Positions 50,500-63,989 are shown, counted from the stretch's first letter. The stretch: DNA of 64,000 bases from Loxodes magnus (GCA_946699065.1 CAMPDV010000080.1:806001-870000); one strand, 5' to 3'. The notes: a model not told the origin generated them from the letters alone. Numbers and translations are program-made.

Positions 50500-51290
50500 T
50501 TTTAAATAATATGCTTTGAGAAGCAATAAGTATTTATAAAAGTGAAGAAGTAAAGTATGAAAAGAAGATAGAATTTCAGTTTTAAGTAGTATGCTTTGAG
50601 AAGTAATAAGTATTTATAAAAGTGAAGAAGTAAAGTAAGAAAAGAAGATGAAATTTAAGTTTTAAAAAGTATGATTTGAGAAGTAATAAGTATTTATAAA
50701 AGCGAAGAAGTAAAGTAAGAAATGAAGATAGAATTTCAGTTTTAAATAGTATGATTTGAGAAGCAATAAGAATTTTAAAAAGTGAAGAAGTAAAGTATGA
50801 AAAGAAGATGAAATTTAAGTTTCAAAGAGTATGATTTGAGAAGTAATAAGTATTTATATAAGTGAAGAAGTAAAGTAAGAAAAGAAGATAGAATTTAATT
50901 TTTAAATAGTATGCTTTGAGAAGTAATAAGTATTTATAAACGGGAAGAAGTAAAGTAAGAAAAGAAGATAGAATTTAATTTTTAAATAATATGCTTTGAG
51001 AAGCAATAAGTATTTATAAAAGTGAAGAAGTAAAGTATGAAAAGAAGATAGAATTTCAGTTTTAAGTAGTATGCTTTGAGAAGTAATAAGTATTTATAAA
51101 AGTGAAGAAGTAAAGTAAGAAAAGAAGATGAAATTTAAGTTTTAAAAAGTATGATTTGAGAAGTAATAAATATTTATAAACGGGAAGAAGTAAAGTAAGA
51201 AAAGAAGATGAAATTTAAGTTTTAAAGAGTATGATTTGAGAAGTAATAAGTATTTATAAAAGCGAAGAAGTAAAGTAAGAAAAGAAGATA
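50500..51290 (+). repeat. 12,160-bp duplication, third matching part, copy 1
   Basis: 791 bp match 62,660-63,450, including an AATGAAGATA unit and a TATTTATATA unit. After one different unit the match resumes at the same offset, to about 51,575 and 63,735. Confidence 0.85.
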
Positions 51291-51707
51291 GAATTTAAGT
51301 TTTAATCAATATGCTTTGAGAAGTAATAAGTATTTATAAAAGCGAAGAAGTAAAGTAAGAAAAGAAGATAGAATTTAATTTTTAAATAATATGCTTTGAG
51401 AAGCAATAAGTATTTATAAAAGTGAAGAAGTAAAGTATGAAAAGAAGATAGAATTTCAGTTTTAAGTAGTATTCTTTGAGAAGTAATAAGTATTTATAAA
51501 AGTGAAGAAGTAAAGTAAGAAAAGAAGATGAAATTTAAGTTTTAAAAAGTATGATTTGAGAAGTAATAAGTATTAATAAAAGCGAAGAAGTAAAGTAAGA
51601 AAAGAAGATAGAATTTAAGTTTTAAATAGTATGCTTTGAGAAGCAATAAGTATTTATAAAAGCGAAGAAGTAAAGTAAGAAAAAAAGATGAAATTTAAGT
51701 TTTAAAT

Positions 51708-52976
51708 AGTATGATTTGAGAAGTAATAAGTATTAATAAAAGCGAAGAAGTAAAGTAAGAAAAGAAGATAGAATTTAAGTTTTAAATAGTATTCTTTGAG
51801 AAGTAATAAGTATTTATAAAAGCGAAGAAGTAAAGTAAGAAAAGAAGATGAAATTTAAGTTTTAAAGAGTATGCTTTGAGAAGTAATAAGTATTTATAAA
51901 CGGGAAGAAGTAAAGTAAGAAAAGAAGATGAAATTTAAGTTTTAAATAGTATGATTTGAGAAGCAATAAGTATTTATAAAAGCGAAGAAGTAAAGTAAGA
52001 AAAGAAGATGAAATTTAAGTTTTAAAGAGTATGCTTTGAGAAGTAATAAGTATTTATAAACGGGAAGAAGTAAAGTAAGAAAAGAAGATGAAATTTAAGT
52101 TTTAAATAGTATGATTTGAGAAGCAATAAGTATTTATAAAAGCGAAGAAGTAAAGTAAGAAAAGAAGATGAAATTTAAGTTTTAAAGAGTATGCTTTGAG
52201 AAGTAATAAGTATTTATAAACGGGAAGAAGTAAAGTAAGAAAAGAAGATAGAATTTAAATTTAAAAGAGTATGCTTTGAGAAGTAATAAGTATTTATAAA
52301 AGCGAAGAAGTAAAGTAAGAAAAGAAGATGAAATTTAAGTTTTAAAAAGTATGATTTGAGAAGTATTAAGTATTCATAAAAGTGAAGAAGTAAAGTAAGA
52401 AAAGAAGATAGAATTTAAGTTTTAAAGAGTATGCTTTGAGAAGTAATAAGTATTTATAAACGGGAAGAAGTAAAGTAAGAAAAGAAGATAGAATTTAAAT
52501 TTAAAAGAGTATGCTTTGAGAAGCAATAAGTATTTATAAAAGCGAAGAAGTAAAGTAAGAAAAGAAGATGAAATTTAAATTTAAAAGAGTATGCTTTGAG
52601 AAGTATTAAGTATTCATAAAAGTGAAGAAGTAAAGTAAGAAAAGAAGATAGAATTTAAGTTTTAAATAGTATTCTTTGAGAAGTAATAAGTATTTATAAA
52701 AGCGAAGAAGTAAAGTAAGAAAAGAAGATGAAATTTAAATTTAAAAGAGTATGCTTTGAGAAGTATTAAGTATTCATAAAAGCGAAGAAGTAAAGTAAGA
52801 AAAGAAGATAGAATTTCAGTTTTAAGTAGTATGCTTTGAGAAGTAATAAGTATTCATAAAAGTGAAGAAGTAAAGTAAGAAAAGAAGATGAAATTTAAGT
52901 TTTAAAAAGTATGATTTGAGAAGTAATAAGTATTAATAAAAGCGAAGAAGTAAAGTAAGAAAAGAAGATAGAATTT
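51708..52976 (+). repeat. 16-unit block repeated at 55,788-57,056
   Basis: 1,269 bp appear identical at an offset of 4,080 bp (51 units). The core is a regular alternation of TTTAAAGAGT units ending CGGG and TTTAAATAGT/ATGATTTGAG units ending AGCG, three rounds at 160-bp spacing (51,841, 52,001 and 52,161). Confidence 0.82.
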
Positions 52977-54890
52977 CAGTTTTAAGTAGTATGCTTTGAG
53001 AAGTAATAAGTATTCATAAAAGTGAAGAAGTAAAGTAAGAAAAGAAGATGAAATTTAAGTTTTAAAAAGTATGATTTGAGAAGTAATAAGTATTAATAAA
53101 AGCGAAGAAGTAAAGTAAGAAAAGAAGATAGAATTTAAGTTTTAAATAGTATGCTTTGAGAAGCAATAAGTATTTATAAAAGCGAAGAAGTAAAGTAAGA
53201 AAAGAAGATAGAATTTCAGTTTTAAATAGTATGATTTGAGAAGTAATAAATATTTATAAACGGGAAGAAGTAAAGTAAGAAAAGAAGATGAAATTTAAGT
53301 TTTAAAGAGTATGATTTGAGAAGTAATAAGTATTTATAAAAGCGAAGAAGTAAAGTAAGAAAAGAAGATGAAATTTAAATTTAAAAGAGTATGCTTTGAG
53401 AAGTATTAAGTATTCATAAAAGTGAAGAAGTAAAGTAAGAAAAGAAGATAGAATTTAAGTTTTAAATAGTATGCTTTGAGCAGCAATAAGTATTTATAAA
53501 AGCGAAGAAGTAAAGTAAGAAAAGAAGATAGAATTTAAATTTAAAAGAGTATGCTTTGAGAAGTAATAAGTATTTATAAAAGCGAAGAAGTAAAGTAAGA
53601 AAAGAAGATAAAATTTCAGTTTTAAATAGTATGCTTTGAGCAGCAATAAGTATTTATAAAAGCGAAGAAGTAAAGTAAGAAAAGAAGATGAAATTTAAAT
53701 TTAAAAGAGTATGCTTTGAGAAGTATTAAGTATTTATAAAAGTGAAGAAGTAAAGTAAGAAAAGAAGATAGAATTTAAGTTTTAAATAGTATTCTTTGAG
53801 AAGTAATAAGTATTTATAAAAGCGAAGAAGTAAAGTAAGAAAAGAAGATAGAATTTCAGTTTTAAGTAGTATGCTTTGAGAAGTAATAAGTATTTATAAA
53901 AGTGAAGAAGTAAAGTAAGAAAAGAAGATGAAATTTAAGTTTTAAAAAGTATGATTTGAGAAGTAATAAGTATTAATAAAAGCGAAGAAGTAAAGTAAGA
54001 AAAGAAGATAGAATTTAAGTTTTAAATAGTATGCTTTGAGAAGCAATAAGTATTTATAAAAGCGAAGAAGTAAAGTAAGAAAAAAAGATGAAATTTAAGT
54101 TTTAAATAGTATGATTTGAGAAGTAATAAGTATTAATAAAAGCGAAGAAGTAAAGTAAGAAAAGAAGATAGAGTTTCAGTTTTAAATAGTATGCTTTGAG
54201 AAGTAATAAGTATTTATAAACGGGAAGAAGTAAAGTAAGAAAAGAAGATAGAATTTAATTTTTAAATAATATGCTTTGAGAAGCAGTAAGTATTTATAAA
54301 AGCGAAGAAGTAAAGTAAGAAAAGAAGATAGAATTTAAGTTTTAATCAATATGCTTTGAGAAGTAATAAGTATTTATAAAAGCGAAGAAGTAAAGTAAGA
54401 AAAGAAGATAGAATTTAATTTTTAAATAATATGCTTTGAGAAGCAATAAGTATTTATAAACGGGAAGAAGTAAAGTAAGAAAAGAAGATGAAATTTAAGT
54501 TTTAAAGAGTATGATTTGAGAAGTAATAAGTATTTATAAAAGCGAAGAAGTAAAGTAAGAAAAGAAGATAGAGTTTCAGTTTTAAGTAGTATGCTTTGAG
54601 AAGTAATAAGTATTTATAAAAGTGAAGAAGTAAAGTAAGAAAAGAAGATGAAATTTAAATTTAAAAGAGTATGCTTTGAGAAGTATTAAGTATTCATAAA
54701 AGTGAAGAAGTAAAGTAAGAAAAGAAGATAGAATTTAAGTTTTAAATAGTATGCTTTGAGCAGCAATAAGTATTTATAAAAGCGAAGAAGTAAAGTAAGA
54801 AAAGAAGATAGAATTTAAATTTAAAAGAGTATGCTTTGAGAAGTAATAAGTATTTATAAAAGCGAAGAAGTAAAGTAAGAAAAGAAGATA
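52856..54890 (+). repeat. Block H, copy 3
   Basis: Partner of 45,336-47,370. The base matching 45,478 is G here (52,998), as in the other copies, so the C at 45,478 is the derived state. Confidence 0.85.
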
Positions 54891-55787
54891 AAATTTCAGT
54901 TTTAAATAGTATGCTTTGAGCAGCAATAAGTATTTATAAAAGCGAAGAAGTAAAGTAAGAAAAGAAGATGAAATTTAAATTTAAAAGAGTATGCTTTGAG
55001 AAGTATTAAGTATTCATAAAAGTGAAGAAGTAAAGTAAGAAAAGAAGATAGAATTTAAGTTTTAAATAGTATTCTTTGAGAAGTAATAAGTATTTATAAA
55101 AGCGAAGAAGTAAAGTAAGAAAAGAAGATGAAATTTAAATTTAAAAGAGTATGCTTTGAGAAGTATTAAGTATTCATAAAAGCGAAGAAGTAAAGTAAGA
55201 AAAGAAGATAGAATTTCAGTTTTAAGTAGTATGCTTTGAGAAGTAATAAGTATTCATAAAAGTGAAGAAGTAAAGTAAGAAAAGAAGATGAAATTTAAGT
55301 TTTAAAAAGTATGATTTGAGAAGTAATAAGTATTAATAAAAGCGAAGAAGTAAAGTAAGAAAAGAAGATAGAATTTCAGTTTTAAATAGTATGATTTGAG
55401 AAGCAATAAGAATTTTAAAAAGTGAAGAAGTAAAGTATGAAAAGAAGATGAAATTTAAGTTTCAAAGAGTATGATTTGAGAAGTAATAAGTATTTATATA
55501 AGTGAAGAAGTAAAGTAAGAAAAGAAGATAGAATTTAATTTTTAAATAGTATGCTTTGAGAAGTAATAAGTATTTATAAACGGGAAGAAGTAAAGTAAGA
55601 AAAGAAGATAGAATTTAATTTTTAAATAATATGCTTTGAGAAGCAATAAGTATTTATAAAAGTGAAGAAGTAAAGTATGAAAAGAAGATAGAATTTCAGT
55701 TTTAAGTAGTATGCTTTGAGAAGTAATAAGTATTTATAAAAGTGAAGAAGTAAAGTAAGAAAAGAAGATGAAATTTAAGTTTTAAAA

Positions 55788-57056
55788 AGTATGATTTGAG
55801 AAGTAATAAGTATTAATAAAAGCGAAGAAGTAAAGTAAGAAAAGAAGATAGAATTTAAGTTTTAAATAGTATTCTTTGAGAAGTAATAAGTATTTATAAA
55901 AGCGAAGAAGTAAAGTAAGAAAAGAAGATGAAATTTAAGTTTTAAAGAGTATGCTTTGAGAAGTAATAAGTATTTATAAACGGGAAGAAGTAAAGTAAGA
56001 AAAGAAGATGAAATTTAAGTTTTAAATAGTATGATTTGAGAAGCAATAAGTATTTATAAAAGCGAAGAAGTAAAGTAAGAAAAGAAGATGAAATTTAAGT
56101 TTTAAAGAGTATGCTTTGAGAAGTAATAAGTATTTATAAACGGGAAGAAGTAAAGTAAGAAAAGAAGATGAAATTTAAGTTTTAAATAGTATGATTTGAG
56201 AAGCAATAAGTATTTATAAAAGCGAAGAAGTAAAGTAAGAAAAGAAGATGAAATTTAAGTTTTAAAGAGTATGCTTTGAGAAGTAATAAGTATTTATAAA
56301 CGGGAAGAAGTAAAGTAAGAAAAGAAGATAGAATTTAAATTTAAAAGAGTATGCTTTGAGAAGTAATAAGTATTTATAAAAGCGAAGAAGTAAAGTAAGA
56401 AAAGAAGATGAAATTTAAGTTTTAAAAAGTATGATTTGAGAAGTATTAAGTATTCATAAAAGTGAAGAAGTAAAGTAAGAAAAGAAGATAGAATTTAAGT
56501 TTTAAAGAGTATGCTTTGAGAAGTAATAAGTATTTATAAACGGGAAGAAGTAAAGTAAGAAAAGAAGATAGAATTTAAATTTAAAAGAGTATGCTTTGAG
56601 AAGCAATAAGTATTTATAAAAGCGAAGAAGTAAAGTAAGAAAAGAAGATGAAATTTAAATTTAAAAGAGTATGCTTTGAGAAGTATTAAGTATTCATAAA
56701 AGTGAAGAAGTAAAGTAAGAAAAGAAGATAGAATTTAAGTTTTAAATAGTATTCTTTGAGAAGTAATAAGTATTTATAAAAGCGAAGAAGTAAAGTAAGA
56801 AAAGAAGATGAAATTTAAATTTAAAAGAGTATGCTTTGAGAAGTATTAAGTATTCATAAAAGCGAAGAAGTAAAGTAAGAAAAGAAGATAGAATTTCAGT
56901 TTTAAGTAGTATGCTTTGAGAAGTAATAAGTATTCATAAAAGTGAAGAAGTAAAGTAAGAAAAGAAGATGAAATTTAAGTTTTAAAAAGTATGATTTGAG
57001 AAGTAATAAGTATTAATAAAAGCGAAGAAGTAAAGTAAGAAAAGAAGATAGAATTT
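55788..57056 (+). repeat. 16-unit block, copy 2
   Basis: Partner of 51,708-52,976. It overlaps the left part of the 56,005-58,809 block, so duplications with different offsets (4,080 and 12,160) share the same sequence. Confidence 0.82.
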
Positions 57057-58809
57057 AAGTTTTAAATAGTATGCTTTGAGAAGCAATAAGTATTTATAAA
57101 AGCGAAGAAGTAAAGTAAGAAAAAAAGATGAAATTTAAGTTTTAAATAGTATGATTTGAGAAGCAATAAGTATTTATAAAAGCGAAGAAGTAAAGTAAGA
57201 AAAGAAGATGAAATTTAAGTTTTAAAGAGTATGCTTTGAGAAGTAATAAGTATTTATAAAAGCGAAGAAGTAAAGTAAGAAAAGAAGATGAAATTTAAAT
57301 TTAAAAGAGTATGCTTTGAGAAGTATTAAGTATTAATAAAAGTGAAGAAGTAAAGTAAGAAAAGAAGATAGAATTTAAGTTTTAAATAGTATGCTTTGAG
57401 CAGCAATAAGTATTTATAAAAGCGAAGAAGTAAAGTAAGAAAAGAAGATAGAATTTAAGTTTTAAAAAGTATGATTTGAGAAGTAATAAGTATTAATAAA
57501 AGTGAAGAAGTAAAGTAAGAAAAGAAGATGAAATTTAAGTTTTAAAAAGTATGATTTGAGAAGTAATAAGTATTAATAAAAGCGAAGAAGTAAAGTAAGA
57601 AAAGAAGATAGAATTTCAGTTTTAAGTAGTATGCTTTGAGAAGTAATAAGTATTCATAAAAGTGAAGAAGTAAAGTAAGAAAAGAAGATGAAATTTAAGT
57701 TTTAAAAAGTATGATTTGAGAAGTAATAAGTATTAATAAAAGCGAAGAAGTAAAGTAAGAAAAGAAGATAGAATTTAAGTTTTAAATAGTATGCTTTGAG
57801 AAGCAATAAGTATTTATAAAAGCGAAGAAGTAAAGTAAGAAAAGAAGATAGAATTTCAGTTTTAAATAGTATGATTTGAGAAGTAATAAATATTTATAAA
57901 CGGGAAGAAGTAAAGTAAGAAAAGAAGATGAAATTTAAGTTTTAAAGAGTATGATTTGAGAAGTAATAAGTATTTATAAAAGCGAAGAAGTAAAGTAAGA
58001 AAAGAAGATGAAATTTAAATTTAAAAGAGTATGCTTTGAGAAGTATTAAGTATTCATAAAAGTGAAGAAGTAAAGTAAGAAAAGAAGATAGAATTTAAGT
58101 TTTAAATAGTATGCTTTGAGCAGCAATAAGTATTTATAAAAGCGAAGAAGTAAAGTAAGAAAAGAAGATAGAATTTAAATTTAAAAGAGTATGCTTTGAG
58201 AAGTAATAAGTATTTATAAAAGCGAAGAAGTAAAGTAAGAAAAGAAGATAAAATTTCAGTTTTAAATAGTATGCTTTGAGCAGCAATAAGTATTTATAAA
58301 AGCGAAGAAGTAAAGTAAGAAAAGAAGATGAAATTTAAATTTAAAAGAGTATGCTTTGAGAAGTATTAAGTATTTATAAAAGTGAAGAAGTAAAGTAAGA
58401 AAAGAAGATAGAATTTAAGTTTTAAATAGTATTCTTTGAGAAGTAATAAGTATTTATAAAAGCGAAGAAGTAAAGTAAGAAAAGAAGATAGAATTTCAGT
58501 TTTAAGTAGTATGCTTTGAGAAGTAATAAGTATTTATAAAAGTGAAGAAGTAAAGTAAGAAAAGAAGATGAAATTTAAGTTTTAAAAAGTATGATTTGAG
58601 AAGTAATAAGTATTAATAAAAGCGAAGAAGTAAAGTAAGAAAAGAAGATAGAATTTAAGTTTTAAATAGTATGCTTTGAGAAGCAATAAGTATTTATAAA
58701 AGCGAAGAAGTAAAGTAAGAAAAAAAGATGAAATTTAAGTTTTAAATAGTATGATTTGAGAAGTAATAAGTATTAATAAAAGCGAAGAAGTAAAGTAAGA
58801 AAAGAAGAT
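56005..58809 (+). repeat. 35-unit block of the 12,160-bp duplication, copy 2
   Basis: Partner of 43,845-46,649. After 58,809 the two regions diverge: AAATTTAAGT TTTAAAGAGT here, GAGTTTCAGT there. A private T at 58,921 (TAGTATTAAG) lies just beyond the match. Confidence 0.88.
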
Positions 58810-60924
58810 GAAATTTAAGTTTTAAAGAGTATGCTTTGAGAAGTAATAAGTATTTATAAACGGGAAGAAGTAAAGTAAGAAAAGAAGATAGAATTTAAAT
58901 TTAAAAGAGTATGCTTTGAGTAGTATTAAGTATTCATAAAAGTGAAGAAGTAAAGTAAGAAAAGAAGATGAAATTTAAATTTAAAAGAGTATGCTTTGAG
59001 AAGTATTAAGTATTTATAAAAGTGAAGAAGTAAAGTAAGAAAAAAAGATAAAATTTCAGTTTTAAATAGTATGCTTTGAGCAGCAATAAGTATTTATAAA
59101 AGCGAAGAAGTAAAGTAAGAAAAGAAGATGAAATTTAAATTTAAAAGAGTATGCTTTGAGAAGTATTAAGTATTTATAAAAGTGAAGAAGTAAAGTAAGA
59201 AAAGAAGATGAAATTTAAGTTTTAAAAAGTATGATTTGAGAAGTAATAAGTATTAATAAAAGCGAAGAAGTAAAGTAAGAAAAGAAGATAGAATTTAAGT
59301 TTTAAATAGTATGCTTTGAGAAGCAATAAGTATTTATAAAAGCGAAGAAGTAAAGTAAGAAAAGAAGATAGAATTTCAGTTTTAAATAGTATGATTTGAG
59401 AAGTAATAAATATTTATAAACGGGAAGAAGTAAAGTAAGAAAAGAAGATGAAATTTAAGTTTTAAAGAGTATGATTTGAGAAGTAATAAGTATTTATAAA
59501 AGCGAAGAAGTAAAGTAAGAAAAGAAGATGAAATTTAAGTTTTAAAGAGTATGATTTGAGAAGTAATAAGTATTTATAAAAGCGAAGAAGTAAAGTAAGA
59601 AAAGAAGATGAAATTTAAGTTTTAAGTAGTATGCTTTGAGAAGTAATAAGTATTTATAAAAGTGAAGAAGTAAAGTAAGAAAAGAAGATGAAATTTAAAT
59701 TTAAAAGAGTATGCTTTGAGAAGTATTAAGTATTCATAAAAGTGAAGAAGTAAAGTAAGAAAAGAAGATAGAATTTAAGTTTTAAATAGTATGCTTTGAG
59801 CAGCAATAAGTATTTATAAAAGCGAAGAAGTAAAGTAAGAAAAGAAGATAGAATTTAAATTTAAAAGAGTATGCTTTGAGAAGTAATAAGTATTTATAAA
59901 AGCGAAGAAGTAAAGTAAGAAAAGAAGATAGAATTTCAGTTTTAAGTAGTATGCTTTGAGAAGTAATAAGTATTCATAAAAGTGAAGAAGTAAAGTAAGA
60001 AAAGAAGATGAAATTTAAATTTAAAAGAGTATGCTTTGAGAAGTATTAAGTATTCATAAAAGTGAAGAAGTAAAGTAAGAAAAGAAGATAGAATTTAAGT
60101 TTTAAATAGTATTCTTTGAGAAGTAATAAGTATTTATAAAAGCGAAGAAGTAAAGTAAGAAAAGAAGATGAAATTTAAATTTAAAAGAGTATGCTTTGAG
60201 AAGTATTAAGTATTCATAAAAGCGAAGAAGTAAAGTAAGAAAAGAAGATAGAATTTCAGTTTTAAGTAGTATGCTTTGAGAAGTAATAAGTATTCATAAA
60301 AGTGAAGAAGTAAAGTAAGAAAAGAAGATGAAATTTAAGTTTTAAAAAGTATGATTTGAGAAGTAATAAGTATTAATAAAAGCGAAGAAGTAAAGTAAGA
60401 AAAGAAGATAGAATTTAAGTTTTAAATAGTATGCTTTGAGAAGCAATAAGTATTTATAAAAGCGAAGAAGTAAAGTAAGAAAAAAAGATGAAATTTAAGT
60501 TTTAAATAGTATGATTTGAGAAGCAATAAGTATTTATAAAAGCGAAGAAGTAAAGTAAGAAAAGAAGATGAAATTTAAGTTTTAAAGAGTATGCTTTGAG
60601 AAGTAATAAGTATTTATAAAAGCGAAGAAGTAAAGTAAGAAAAAAAGATGAAATTTAAGTTTTAAATAGTATGATTTGAGAAGCAATAAGTATTCATAAA
60701 AGTGAAGAAGTAAAGTAAGAAAAGAAGATAGAATTTAAGTTTTAAATAGTATGCTTTGAGCAGCAATAAGTATTTATAAAAGCGAAGAAGTAAAGTAAGA
60801 AAAGAAGATAGAATTTAAATTTAAAAGAGTATGCTTTGAGAAGTAATAAGTATTTATAAAAGCGAAGAAGTAAAGTAAGAAAAGAAGATAAAATTTCAGT
60901 TTTAAATAGTATGCTTGGAGCAGC

Positions 60925-62569
60925 AATAAGTATTTATAAAAGCGAAGAAGTAAAGTAAGAAAAGAAGATGAAATTTAAATTTAAAAGAGTATGCTTTGAG
61001 AAGTATTAAGTATTCATAAAAGTGAAGAAGTAAAGTAAGAAAAGAAGATAGAATTTAAGTTTTAAATAGTATTCTTTGAGAAGTAATAAGTATTTATAAA
61101 AGCGAAGAAGTAAAGTAAGAAAAGAAGATAGAGTTTCAGTTTTAAATAGTATGCTTTGAGAAGTAATAAGTATTTATAAACGGGAAGAAGTAAAGTAAGA
61201 AAAGAAGATAGAATTTAATTTTTAAATAATATGCTTTGAGAAGCAGTAAGTATTTATAAAAGCGAAGAAGTAAAGTAAGAAAAGAAGATGAAATTTAAGC
61301 TTTAAGTAGTATGCTTTGAGAAGTAATAAGTATTTATAAAAGCGAAGAAGTAAAGTAAGAAATGAAGATAGAATTTAAGTTTCAAAGAGTATGATTTGAG
61401 AAGTAATAAATATTTATAAACGGGAAGAAGTAAAGTAAGAAAAGAAGATGAAATTTAAGTTTTAAAGAGTATGATTTGAGAAGTAATAAGTATTTATAAA
61501 AGCGAAGAAGTAAAGTAAGAAAAGAAGATAGAGTTTCAGTTTTAAGTAGTATGCTTTGAGAAGTAATAAGTATTTATAAAAGCGAAGAAGTAAAGTAAGA
61601 AAAGAAGATAGAATTTAAGTTTTAAATAGTATGCTTTGAGAAGCAATAAGTATTTATAAAAGCGAAGAAGTAAAGTAAGAAAAAAAGATGAAATTTAAGT
61701 TTTAAATAGTATGATTTGAGAAGCAATAAGTATTTATAAAAGCGAAGAAGTAAAGTAAGAAAAGAAGATGAAATTTAAGTTTTAAAGAGTATGCTTTGAG
61801 AAGTAATAAGTATTTATAAACGGGAAGAAGTAAAGTAAGAAAAGAAGATAGAATTTAAATTTAAAAGAGTATGCTTTGAGAAGTAATAAGTATTTATAAA
61901 AGCGAAGAAGTAAAGTAAGAAAAGAAGATAAAATTTCAGTTTTAAATAGTATGCTTCGAGCAGCAATAAGTATTTATAAAAGCGAAGAAGTAAAGTAAGA
62001 AAAGAAGATGAAATTTAAATTTAAAAGAGTATGCTTTGAGAAGTATTAAGTATTCATAAAAGTGAAGAAGTAAAGTAAGAAAAGAAGATAGAATTTAAGT
62101 TTTAAATAGTATTCTTTGAGAAGTATTAAGTATTTATAAAAGCGAAGAAGTAAAGTAAGAAAAGAAGATAGAGTTTCAGTTTTAAATAGTATGCTTTGAG
62201 AAGTAATAAGTATTTATAAACGGGAAGAAGTAAAGTAAGAAAAGAAGATAGAATTTAATTTTTAAATAATATGCTTTGAGAAGCAGTAAGTATTTATAAA
62301 AGCGAAGAAGTAAAGTAAGAAAAGAAGATGAAATTTAAGCTTTAAGTAGTATGCTTTGAGAAGTAATAAGTATTTATAAACGGGAAGAAGTAAAGTAAGA
62401 AAAGAAGATAGAATTTCAGTTTTAAATAGTATGATTTGAGAAGTAATAAATATTTATAAACGGGAAGAAGTAAAGTAAGAAAAGAAGATGAAATTTAAGT
62501 TTTAAAGAGTATGATTTGAGAAGTAATAAGTATTTATAAAAGCGAAGAAGTAAAGTAAGAAAAGAAGAT
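60925..62569 (+). repeat. 12,160-bp duplication, second matching part, copy 2
   Basis: Partner of 48,765-50,409. A private G at 60,917 (ATGCTTGGAG) lies just left of the match, in a CAGCAATAAG unit that is missing from the other copy. Confidence 0.88.
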
Positions 62570-62659
62570 GAAATTTAAATTTAAAAGAGTATGCTTTGAG
62601 AAGTATTAAGTATTAATAAAAGTGAAGAAGTAAAGTAAGAAAAGAAGATAGAATTTAAG

Positions 62660-63450
62660 TTTTAAATAATATGCTTTGAGAAGCAATAAGTATTTATAAA
62701 AGTGAAGAAGTAAAGTATGAAAAGAAGATAGAATTTCAGTTTTAAGTAGTATGCTTTGAGAAGTAATAAGTATTTATAAAAGTGAAGAAGTAAAGTAAGA
62801 AAAGAAGATGAAATTTAAGTTTTAAAAAGTATGATTTGAGAAGTAATAAGTATTTATAAAAGCGAAGAAGTAAAGTAAGAAATGAAGATAGAATTTCAGT
62901 TTTAAATAGTATGATTTGAGAAGCAATAAGAATTTTAAAAAGTGAAGAAGTAAAGTATGAAAAGAAGATGAAATTTAAGTTTCAAAGAGTATGATTTGAG
63001 AAGTAATAAGTATTTATATAAGTGAAGAAGTAAAGTAAGAAAAGAAGATAGAATTTAATTTTTAAATAGTATGCTTTGAGAAGTAATAAGTATTTATAAA
63101 CGGGAAGAAGTAAAGTAAGAAAAGAAGATAGAATTTAATTTTTAAATAATATGCTTTGAGAAGCAATAAGTATTTATAAAAGTGAAGAAGTAAAGTATGA
63201 AAAGAAGATAGAATTTCAGTTTTAAGTAGTATGCTTTGAGAAGTAATAAGTATTTATAAAAGTGAAGAAGTAAAGTAAGAAAAGAAGATGAAATTTAAGT
63301 TTTAAAAAGTATGATTTGAGAAGTAATAAATATTTATAAACGGGAAGAAGTAAAGTAAGAAAAGAAGATGAAATTTAAGTTTTAAAGAGTATGATTTGAG
63401 AAGTAATAAGTATTTATAAAAGCGAAGAAGTAAAGTAAGAAAAGAAGATA
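62660..63450 (+). repeat. 12,160-bp duplication, third matching part, copy 2
   Basis: Partner of 50,500-51,290. The match ends where AAATTTCAGT TTTAAGAAGT (63,451) replaces GAATTTAAGT TTTAATCAAT (51,291). Confidence 0.85.
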
Positions 63451-63989
63451 AAATTTCAGTTTTAAGAAGTATGCTTTGAGAAGTAATAAGTATTTATAAA
63501 AGCGAAGAAGTAAAGTAAGAAATGAAGATAGAATTTAATTTTTAAATAATATGCTTTGAGAAGCAATAAGTATTTATAAAAGTGAAGAAGTAAAGTATGA
63601 AAAGAAGATAGAATTTCAGTTTTAAGTAGTATTCTTTGAGAAGTAATAAGTATTTATAAAAGTGAAGAAGTAAAGTAAGAAAAGAAGATGAAATTTAAGT
63701 TTTAAAAAGTATGATTTGAGAAGTAATAAGTATTTATAAAAGCGAAGAAGTAAAGTAAGAAATGAAGATAGAATTTCAGTTTTAAATAGTATGATTTGAG
63801 AAGCAATAAGAATTTTAAAAAGTGAAGAAGTAAAGTATGAAAAGAAGATGAAATTTAAGTTTCAAAGAGTATGATTTGAGAAGTAATAAGTATTTATATA
63901 AGTGAAGAAGTAAAGTAAGAAAAGAAGATAGAATTTAATTTTTAAATAGTATGCTTTGAGAAGTAATAAGTATTTATAAACGGGAAGAA

